6,585 nt of DNA from Candidatus Melainabacteria bacterium (GTDB lineage Bacteria; Actinomycetota; Actinomycetes; Mycobacteriales; Pseudonocardiaceae). Below the pieces are notes generated by a model. That model had not been told where the DNA came from. It searched no databases and worked only from the letters and a program-made list of their open reading frames with translations. Location of the stretch: the NCBI GenBank assembly GCA_903970565.1, contig CAJCJE010000859.1, forward strand, positions 1 through 6,585. Direction: 5' to 3'. A program made the position numbers and the translations under genes. Shown in pieces: positions 1 through 4,419 of this stretch (within the stretch, counting starts at the first letter, position 1; the number at the start of each line of letters is the position of its first letter).

Positions 1-478
1 CGCGCAGTTCGGCGCGCAGCGCGTCGCGGGTCGCCCGCCGGGCCGCGCCGCGTACGGCCAGACCCGCCGAGATCCGCGCGCTCCAGCCACGAAACAGCAG
101 CATCGCCAGCGGCAGCGCGACGACCAGCGCGATGACCAGGCTGACCAGCAGCGGCACGTGCGCCACGGTCAGGATCACCGTGATCACCACGACCAGGCCG
201 ACCCTGGCGAGGGTGTAGAGCGCCAACTGCTGGCCGAGATTGGCCGGCGGCGCGGGTGCCGAGGCCGCGGGTGCCGAGGCCGGTATGGAGGCCGCCGACC
301 CGGAGGCAGGCGCGGAGGGCGCTACCGACGACACCGAGGGCGTTGGCACAGTCGACTGTGGTGCGGCGGCTGGCGACTGTGGTGCGGCTGGCCGCTCAGC
401 GGACTCCACGGAGTCCTGGCGGTCGGACGGCTGGTCGGAAATGGCACTGTCTCCTACGCTTCCACCACGGGAGTGCAC
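1..478 (-). CDS. DUF4229 family two-helix membrane protein (3' end beyond window)
   Basis: The reading frame runs off the left edge, leaving 159 codons. Residues 1-80 form a Pro/Ala/Ser-rich, low-complexity, probably cytoplasmic arm. A segment reading LALYTLARVGLVVVITVIL (residues 85-103) and a second hydrophobic stretch (about 109-129, LLVSLVIALVVALPLAMLLF) follow as two closely spaced membrane helices. After them comes a basic Arg/Ala tail with RR and LRAEL. This layout matches the actinobacterial DUF4229 family, whose biochemical function is unknown. Relatives are often found near menaquinone biosynthesis genes. The start is uncertain. GTG at 478 and GTG at 505 are both in frame, with an upstream in-frame TAG at 515-517, but neither has a good Shine-Dalgarno. 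The only strong one (AGGAG, 455-451) lies 8 nt before an in-frame ATT at 442. The gene is divergent from bldC and probably shares the intergenic promoter region. Confidence 0.8.
   Translation of the reverse strand, partial: MHSRGGSVGDSAISDQPSDRQDSVESAERPAAPQSPAAAPQSTVPTPSVSSVAPSAPASGSAASIPASAPAASAPAPPANLGQQLALYTLARVGLVVVITVILTVAHVPLLVSLVIALVVALPLAMLLFRGWSARISAGLAVRGAARRATRDALRAELR
252..281 (-). repeat. exact 15-bp tandem duplication in the DUF4229 linker
   Basis: The unit GCGGGTGCCGAGGCC (plus strand) occurs twice back to back at 252-266 and 267-281 with no mismatch. It keeps the reading frame and adds five residues to the Ala/Pro-rich arm (ASAPA-type). It looks like replication slippage in a disordered linker. 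Confidence 0.85.
354..392 (-). repeat. imperfect 21/18-bp tandem repeat in the DUF4229 linker
   Basis: A unit starting GACTGTGGTGCGGC (plus strand) occurs at 354-374 and again at 375-392. The second copy is one codon shorter. It encodes the repeated APQS motif in the disordered N-terminal arm. Together with the 15-bp duplication it marks this arm as slippage-prone. Confidence 0.75.
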
Positions 479-505
479 CCCCGCCGGGCTGCTGTTTTGC
501 TGCAC

Positions 506-727
506 GCGACCACGCTACGCGCCGGGAAACCGCCGGCCGCGAAGGCGTCCGCGCCAGGCACCCAGCGCAGCCGAACGAACGCACTGCGTATACCGAACGT
601 CCCGTTTTGTCCCTTACTCCCTCTTTACTATCGGACTAGCGTTCGAGTACCCGTAGGGCGAGATGCCACTATGCGACCGGAACGCCGGATCCCACCCTGT
701 GATCGATCCACCTAGAGGAGGACGAGA
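506..727. promoter_or_regulatory. divergent intergenic region between DUF4229 gene and bldC
   Basis: This gap of about 220 bp must hold the promoters of both divergent genes, unless the DUF4229 start lies further downstream. The stretch 580-635 is clearly richer in A/T than its surroundings. The best plus-strand -10 candidate is TACTAT at 626-631, about 95 bp upstream of the bldC start. I see no convincing -35 at the right spacing, although the T-rich run 605-610 lies 15 nt upstream. The pentamer GTCCC occurs twice, ten bases apart (599-603 and 609-613). AGGAGG at 716-721 is the bldC ribosome-binding site. The assignment as a regulatory region follows from gene orientation; the -10 element itself is weak evidence. 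Confidence 0.45.
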
Positions 728-958
728 GTGACTGCCGCAGTTCAGCACAACCGTCAACAGGTCAGCGAGCGTCTGCTCACTCCTGGCGAAGTGGCCACCC
801 TGTTCCGCGTCGACCCCAAGACCGTGACCCGTTGGGCAACGGCCGGCCGGATCGGCTCGATCCGCACCCCCGGTGGACACCGCCGGTTCCGCGAGTCCGA
901 GGTCAAGACACTGCTCGCGGAACTCACCACCGAGGCGAGCGAGCCGGTGCGCGGCTGA
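728..958 (+). CDS. bldC: BldC, small MerR-type winged helix DNA-binding regulator
   Basis: This 76-residue protein closely matches Streptomyces BldC (68 residues). The conserved core runs LLTPGEVATLFRVDPKTVTR (16-35), then the rest of the recognition helix (WATAG), then the wing with the GGHRRFRESEV signature (49-59). Only the tails differ: a Gln-rich N-terminus and an acidic C-terminus. BldC is a cytoplasmic developmental regulator. In Streptomyces it binds head-to-tail on direct repeats and holds back sporulation genes, and unlike classical MerR proteins it has no effector domain. GTG at 728 is chosen because AGGAGG lies 6 nt upstream and because MTAAV... gives the expected short leader before the HTH. 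The gene appears monocistronic: a hairpin follows 10 nt after the stop and the next gene is about 340 nt away. Autoregulation is possible but not shown by the sequence. Confidence 0.95.
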   Translation: MTAAVQHNRQQVSERLLTPGEVATLFRVDPKTVTRWATAGRIGSIRTPGGHRRFRESEVKTLLAELTTEASEPVRG

Positions 959-968
959 GGGACCGCAC

Positions 969-988
969 ACTGGTAGTTCGCTACCGGT
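969..988 (+). terminator. putative intrinsic terminator of bldC
   Basis: An 8-bp stem (969-976 with 981-988, including one G-U pair) is closed by a TTCG tetraloop at 977-980. It lies 10 nt after the bldC stop codon. No T-tract follows, which is common for actinobacterial terminators. The folding was done by eye. Confidence 0.6.
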
Positions 989-1051
989 AGCTGAGGTACT
1001 CGCGCCGTTCGTCCCCACTCGGTCCGGGCACGTTCGGTTCGACTTCGGTAC

Positions 1052-1072
1052 CGACCCGCGCTTCGTGGGTCG
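1052..1072 (+). terminator. strong hairpin, possible second terminator or attenuator
   Basis: A 9-bp stem (1052-1060 with 1064-1072, one G-U pair) has a 3-nt CTT loop. A competing 5-bp stem, TCGGT (1034-1038) with ACCGA (1050-1054), overlaps its left arm, so only one can form at a time. It could back up the bldC terminator, or attenuate a transcript that continues toward 1301. Confidence 0.4.
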
Positions 1073-1080
1073 TAGCTCAA

Positions 1081-1103
1081 CTCGATAACAGCTGTCAGTC
1101 GAG
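1081..1103. repeat. 23-bp imperfect inverted repeat centred on ACAGCTGT
   Basis: CTCGA at 1081-1085 and TCGAG at 1099-1103 flank the perfect 8-bp palindrome ACAGCTGT (1088-1095), with gaps of 2 and 3 bases. The near two-fold symmetry and zero central spacer suggest a site for a dimeric protein more than an RNA hairpin. It lies about 200 bp upstream of the small membrane protein gene. No cognate regulator can be named. Confidence 0.35.
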
Positions 1104-1300
1104 GGCAGAGACGTCAGCCGGGTTGGCAGTGCCTCCAGAAGTTCGTCGAGTCTGGTGGGGAGACACCGCCGGGACCACGCAACGGTCCCACTCTGCAACT
1201 CCTCCCCTTCCCCTCGCCGGACGGGGATGCTGCCAACCCGCAGCCCAATGGTGATCTCGGGATGTCAATTCCCGCCTGTCCACCCCGGAGGTAACCGGCC

Positions 1301-1495
1301 ATGCAGTCCACGCTCGGCCTGTTCATCGGGGCCGTCATCCTCGCGCTGCTGGTGTGGCGCCTGGTCACACCCGGTCGCGTCAGTGTCGGCGCGCGACACA
1401 GGCCGATGGCGCCGGACGACGACGCGGACTTCCTGCGCAGACTCGGCGAACAGATCCGGCGCGGTGACGACGACGACCACCCTGCCGACGGCTGA
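1301..1495 (+). CDS. small single-pass membrane protein, function unknown
   Basis: The 64-residue protein begins with a hydrophobic helix (residues 5-22, LGLFIGAVILALLVWRLV). It continues with a short basic turn (PGRVSVGARHR) and a hydrophilic charged tail with DDDADFLRRLGEQIRRGDDDD. The positive residues after the helix predict an outside N-terminus and a cytoplasmic tail. The ATG at 1301 is supported by GGAGG at 1287-1291 with a 9-nt spacer, and the acidic tail shows normal GC-rich third positions. Small proteins of this shape are common in Pseudonocardiales, but I do not recognise a named family. It lies downstream of bldC on the same strand, separated by a terminator-like hairpin, so it probably has its own promoter. 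It converges with the ATPase operon. Confidence 0.8.
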   Translation: MQSTLGLFIGAVILALLVWRLVTPGRVSVGARHRPMAPDDDADFLRRLGEQIRRGDDDDHPADG

Positions 1496-1505
1496 GCGGC
1501 TGATT

Positions 1506-1531
1506 CACCCGCCGGGCGGGTGCCCACCCGC
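1506..1531. terminator. bidirectional terminator at convergent junction
   Basis: The 50-bp gap between the convergent stop codons holds three arms, CACCCG (1506-1511), CGGGTG (1517-1522) and CACCCGC (1525-1531). The middle arm can pair with either outer arm, giving a 6-7 bp GC stem in both alternatives. Both hairpins would form in transcripts from either strand. This would end the plus-strand small gene and the minus-strand ATPase operon. There is no T-tract. Confidence 0.65.
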
Positions 1532-1545
1532 TCAGCACGAACGGG

Positions 1546-3252
1546 TCAGCGGCGCGAGCTGTCGTTGGGGAAGTCGTCGGCCACCGTCGAGCCCAGTTCC
1601 AGCAGGGCCAGCCGGGTGTCCGGCGCCAGCCGCTCCAACTCGATCTCGGCGCCTTCCTCCAGGTGCGGGTCGAACGGGATGCGGCAGACCGCCCGGCAAC
1701 GCGCGCCGAAGTGCTCGGCCAGCTTGTCCAGGTTGACCGCGCCGGAGCGGGGCCGCACCGAGTTGATCACCGCGACCGACCGGGACACCAGGTCGTGGTA
1801 TCCGTGCGCGTCCAGCCAGTCCAGGGTGGCCGAGGCGCTGCGGGCACCGTCGACCGAACCGGAGGAGACGATGACCAGCGAGTCGGCGATGTCCAGGACA
1901 CCCTTCATCGCCGAGTGCATCAGGCCGGTGCCGCAGTCGGTGAGCACGATGTTGTAGAAGTGCTCCAGCAGGTCGATGGTGCGCCGGTAGTCGTCCTCGC
2001 TGAACGCCTCGGACACGGCCGGGTCCTGTTCGCTGGCCAGCACCTCCAGCCGGCTCGGGCCCTGCGAGGTGTAGGCGCGGACGTCGCTGTAGCGGGTGAT
2101 CCGGCTGGAGTCGCGCAGCAGGTGCCGCACGGTCGCGGTGGTCTCCAGCGGGATCTTCTGGCTCAGCGTGCCCCGGTCCGGGTTGGCGTCCACCGCGATC
2201 ACCCGGTCGCCGCGCAGGGAGGCGAAGGTCGAGCCTAGGGTGGTCGTGGTGGTGGTCTTGCCGACGCCGCCCTTCAGGCTGAGCATGGCGATCTTGTAGC
2301 AGCCGCGCAGCGGTTGGTTGATCCGCGCGATCAGCTCGCGGCGCTGCACGTCGGCCGGGCTCTCGCCCATGTTGACCAGGTGCCCGCTGGCCTTGTAGAC
2401 CGCGCGCCGCCAACCGGTCTGCGGTGGGCGCTTGGCCTGCTTGAGCAGGTGCGAGGAGGACAGCTCGTGCGCGGCGGACTGGGTCAGTCGGGACAGGTTG
2501 CCCGACGGCGCGCCGGGAACCGGCGGTCCACTCGGCGGCACGGGCGGCTGCGCGGGTCCGCCGGCCGGGTACTGCTGCTCGAACGGGAACGCGGCATGGT
2601 TGCCGGGCTGCTGCGAATTGACCGGGTACGGGCCGGACTGGTTGGTGGGCGCGGCATAGGGCCCGGCCGGAACGCCGGGGGCCGGGTAGGGACCGGACTG
2701 GCTGCCCGCCGCGGCATAGGGACCGGACTGGCTACCGGGCGCGGCATAGGAGCCGGACTGGCTCCCGGGCGCCGGATACGGACCCGACTGGCTGCCCGGC
2801 ACGGCGTACGGTCCGGGCTGACCGGGGGCCTGCGGCTGACCGGGGGCCAGGGGTGGCCCGGAGGGCTGGCTCTGCGCGGGAAATCCACCGGAGGGCGGGT
2901 TCTGCGCGGGCAGCCCACCAGAAGGCGGGTTCTGCGTGGCGAAACCACCCGATGGAGGTCCCTGTATCTGGGTGTGGGCCGCGCCGTCGATGGCGAATCC
3001 GCCGGAGGACGCCTCGGTGTAGTAACCCTCCGCCGGACCGACCGGCTGCATGGCCGGGTGGGTCAGATCGTCCTGCGGTTGGTTCGGGTCGACGTGGAGA
3101 GGTTCGGCTGCCTGGTGCGCGCCACCGTCCGGCTCGACCTGGTGCTGGCCGGAGCCTTCGGAATCCGGATGGTAGAAGTCGGGCTGCTCCGCGTTCGGCG
3201 GCTGCCAGGCCCCGCCGTATCCCGGCGCTGGCTCTTCGTAGCGTCCCGTCAC
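1546..3252 (-). CDS. EspI/Rv0530-like MinD/ParA-type P-loop ATPase with proline-rich repeat N-terminus
   Basis: This 568-residue protein has two parts. Residues 1-250 are disordered, rich in Pro/Gly/Gln/Ser/Tyr, and carry two repeat arrays (99-128 and 142-211). Residues about 278-560 form a SIMIBI-class ATPase. It has a deviant Walker A, KGGVGKTT (327-334, signature Lys327), a Walker A'-like VIAVDANPD (351-359) and a Walker B region IVLTDCGTG (435-443, Asp439). A conserved lead-in, GWRRAVYKASGHLVNMGESP (280-299), precedes the P-loop. The architecture resembles mycobacterial EspI (ESX-1 locus) and Rv0530, the latter also next to resB and ccsA. ATP-dependent dimerisation or membrane/partner sorting is expected from the family; the actual partner is unknown. 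GTG at 3252 has a GGAGG 9 nt upstream and overlaps the stop of the preceding small frame as GTGA, suggesting translational coupling. It is the last gene of the operon. Confidence 0.9.
   Translation of the reverse strand: MTGRYEEPAPGYGGAWQPPNAEQPDFYHPDSEGSGQHQVEPDGGAHQAAEPLHVDPNQPQDDLTHPAMQPVGPAEGYYTEASSGGFAIDGAAHTQIQGPPSGGFATQNPPSGGLPAQNPPSGGFPAQSQPSGPPLAPGQPQAPGQPGPYAVPGSQSGPYPAPGSQSGSYAAPGSQSGPYAAAGSQSGPYPAPGVPAGPYAAPTNQSGPYPVNSQQPGNHAAFPFEQQYPAGGPAQPPVPPSGPPVPGAPSGNLSRLTQSAAHELSSSHLLKQAKRPPQTGWRRAVYKASGHLVNMGESPADVQRRELIARINQPLRGCYKIAMLSLKGGVGKTTTTTTLGSTFASLRGDRVIAVDANPDRGTLSQKIPLETTATVRHLLRDSSRITRYSDVRAYTSQGPSRLEVLASEQDPAVSEAFSEDDYRRTIDLLEHFYNIVLTDCGTGLMHSAMKGVLDIADSLVIVSSGSVDGARSASATLDWLDAHGYHDLVSRSVAVINSVRPRSGAVNLDKLAEHFGARCRAVCRIPFDPHLEEGAEIELERLAPDTRLALLELGSTVADDFPNDSSRR
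2620..2829 (-). repeat. seven 30-bp in-frame repeats encoding decapeptides
   Basis: Residues 142-211 of the ATPase consist of seven ten-residue units of the type PGSQSGPYAA, with variants such as PGQPGPYAV-, PGVPAGPYAA and PTNQSGPYPV. The middle four (152-191) are nearly identical. Each unit has one tyrosine at the same place. On the plus strand the recurring block GGACTGGCT marks the 30-bp period. Copy number probably varies between strains. Confidence 0.9.
2869..2958 (-). repeat. three 30-bp in-frame repeats encoding PPSGGF-type decapeptides
   Basis: Residues 99-128 of the ATPase are three units, PPSGGFATQN, PPSGGLPAQN and PPSGGFPAQS. A degenerate relative (ASSGGFAIDG, 81-90) lies upstream and QPSGP lies downstream. 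The period of ten residues is the same as in the neighbouring array, but the unit is different. Confidence 0.85.
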
Positions 3253-3356
3253 CGCTGGAGTCCTCCCTGCAAAAGATCGCGACCAACCAGCTGTTGACGG
3301 TAGTCGCCGAGGTCTCCAGGGTCGACCTGGGGCCGGTTGGGCACCCAGGTCGTCAC
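3249..3356 (-). CDS. probable small coupled protein between ccsB and the ATPase; true start unresolved
   Basis: One minus-strand frame is open across the whole ccsB-ATPase gap and ends in TGA at 3251-3249. That stop overlaps the ATPase GTG as GTGA, a classic coupling arrangement. Given here is the part from the first canonical in-frame start (GTG at 3356), 35 codons: MTTWVPNRPQVDPGDLGDYR, then a probable amphipathic QQLVGRDLLQGGLQR end. The same frame continues upstream with a protein-like acidic stretch, EPRYPDEDRDFEQPQIW, back to 3407. That would give 52 residues, but no ATG, GTG, TTG or CTG occurs there before an in-frame TGATGA inside ccsB. GTG at 3356 has no visible Shine-Dalgarno. About 73% of third positions in the 52 codons are G or C. 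This could be a genuine short protein with an unusual start, a decayed gene, or chance. I do not recognise the family. Confidence 0.5.
   Translation of the reverse strand: MTTWVPNRPQVDPGDLGDYRQQLVGRDLLQGGLQR
3325..3350 (-). other. stem-loop within the ccsB-ATPase gap
   Basis: ACCTGGG (3325-3331) pairs with CCCAGGT (3344-3350), giving a 7-bp stem with a 12-nt loop. It lies between ccsB and the ATPase, inside the small coupled frame. It could mark mRNA processing or modest attenuation of the distal gene, or be incidental. Confidence 0.3.
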
Positions 3357-3405
3357 CCAGATCTGTGGCTGCTCGAAATCTCTGTCCTCGTCGGGGTATC
3401 GCGGC

Positions 3406-4419
3406 TCAGCCGACGCCCGCGTAGGAGTGCAGGCCGGTGACGACGAGGTTGATGAAGAACAGGTTGAAGATCATCACGGCGAAGCCGAGCGCGTTGATGA
3501 TCGCCGCCCGCGTCCCCCGCCAACCCGCGGTGGCCCGCGAGTGCAGGTAGGCCGCGTAGATCACCCAGGCGACGAACGCGGTGGTCTCCTTCGGGTCCCA
3601 CTGCCAGTAGTGACCCCAGGCCGAGTCGGCCCAGATCGCGCCGCAGATGACGCCGAAGGTGAACAGCGGCAGGCCGAAGATGGTGGTGCGGTAGGCCAGC
3701 CGGTCCAGGGTGTCCGCGGTCGGCAGTTTCGGCCCCAGCCGGGCGAAGCGGTTGGCGTTGCGGTCATAGGCGGTGCGGATCAGGTACAGCACGCTGGCGA
3801 CACCGGGAACCAGCAGGATGCCGCTGGCCGCCGAGACGACCGTGACATGGATGGCCAGCCAGTAGGACTGGAGAGCCGGCTCGACCGGTTCGGCAGCGGT
3901 GTAGAGCACGGTGCCGCCGAGGAACAGCAGGATCACCACGGGCACCAGCACGAACCCGGTGGCGCGCCGGATCGGGAACTTGCGCATCAGCACGGTCCAG
4001 GTGCTCAGCGCCACGAAGCACAGCACCGACATGTACTCGTACATGTTGCCCCACGGCGGCCGGTCGGTGGCCACTCCGCGCAGCACGATCGCGGTCAGGT
4101 GCAGGGCCAGACCCAGCACCACCAGCGCGACGCCCATCCGACCGAGACGTTCCGGCAGCGGCCGTCTGGTCTCGATGGTCCGGCCGATGTGCATGGCCGG
4201 CTCGACCGCGCTCGGCCCGGCCGGGGCGGTGGTGGACTCGGCGGTCGAAGGGCCACCGGCGCCGACCAGCTGACGGGCCGGGGCGGCGTTGCCGGCGCCC
4301 TGCTTCACCCGGCTGAAGGCGCCCTCGGCGAGGCAGAACAGCATCGCCAGCACGTAGATGCCGGTCGCGCTGCCGTAGCACCAGCTGCTGTAGTGGGCAA
4401 TTGTCTCGTTGACCGGCAT
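3406..4419 (-). CDS. ccsB: System II cytochrome c biogenesis protein CcsB/ResC (CcsA family haem handling protein)
   Basis: This 337-residue polytopic membrane protein carries the diagnostic tryptophan-rich haem-handling (WWD) motif at 268-278, WGHYWQWDPKE. Other family marks are PPWGNMYEYM (121-130) and candidate axial histidines in helix ends: His107 (LALHLTA), His191 (AIHVTVV) and His331 (GLHSYAG). Hydrophobic helices lie around 19-32, 96-115, 129-145, 154-172, 186-215, 247-263, 280-293 and 308-328. A polar Ala/Gly/Pro-rich insert at about 40-75 is probably a cytoplasmic loop. With ResB it carries haem across the membrane and ligates it to the CXXCH motifs of apocytochrome c on the outer face. 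The ATG at 4419 shares one base with the resB stop (TGATG), so the two are translationally coupled. The length and SYAG-type terminus look normal. Confidence 0.95.
   Translation of the reverse strand: MPVNETIAHYSSWCYGSATGIYVLAMLFCLAEGAFSRVKQGAGNAAPARQLVGAGGPSTAESTTAPAGPSAVEPAMHIGRTIETRRPLPERLGRMGVALVVLGLALHLTAIVLRGVATDRPPWGNMYEYMSVLCFVALSTWTVLMRKFPIRRATGFVLVPVVILLFLGGTVLYTAAEPVEPALQSYWLAIHVTVVSAASGILLVPGVASVLYLIRTAYDRNANRFARLGPKLPTADTLDRLAYRTTIFGLPLFTFGVICGAIWADSAWGHYWQWDPKETTAFVAWVIYAAYLHSRATAGWRGTRAAIINALGFAVMIFNLFFINLVVTGLHSYAGVG

Larger units (their letters stand above)
989..1300 (+). other. structured non-coding stretch upstream of the 64-aa membrane protein
   Basis: I find no convincing gene in these 312 bases. 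They contain several stem-loops: 1052-1060/1064-1072, 1157-1162/1202-1207 enclosing 1171-1176/1184-1189, 1209-1213/1223-1227, and 1258-1262/1270-1274. They end in a ribosome-binding site (GGAGG, 1287-1291). Part is probably promoter and part an untranslated leader. A weak promoter guess is TTCGTG (1062-1067), a 16-nt gap, then GATAAC (1084-1089). I could not match the region to TPP, cobalamin, glycine or c-di-AMP riboswitch consensus by eye. Confidence 0.4.

Noticed and set aside
158..715. Three overlapping plus-strand ORFs opposite the DUF4229 gene
   Set aside because: They are Arg/Gly-rich or Ala/Gly-rich shadows. The minus-strand frame contains two clean membrane helices and the DUF4229 pattern.
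1021..1080. Possible tRNA or tRNA-like element (GGTTCGA-type T-loop near 1036-1042)
   Set aside because: The flanks do not form a 5-bp T-stem, and no acceptor or anticodon arms could be found.
614..1198. 194-codon minus-strand ORF across bldC
   Set aside because: It runs antisense through the unmistakable bldC gene and its promoter, with a non-protein-like composition.
1104..1290. Known riboswitch classes in the leader
   Set aside because: I compared by eye with TPP, cobalamin, glycine and ydaO/c-di-AMP core motifs and found no convincing match.
1114..1527. Minus-strand ORFs opposite the 64-aa membrane protein
   Set aside because: They are shadow frames rich in Arg/Ser/Pro. The plus-strand frame has a ribosome-binding site, a membrane helix and a sensible acidic tail.
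2314..3297. 327-codon plus-strand ORF with Gly/Arg repeats
   Set aside because: Its repeats are only the reverse reading of the decapeptide repeats of the ATPase, and it has no plausible start context.
3401..3440. Programmed frameshift fusing ccsB to the downstream small frame
   Set aside because: ccsB ends at the usual GLHSYAG-type terminus and no slippery heptamer is visible before the stop, so an independent small frame is more likely.
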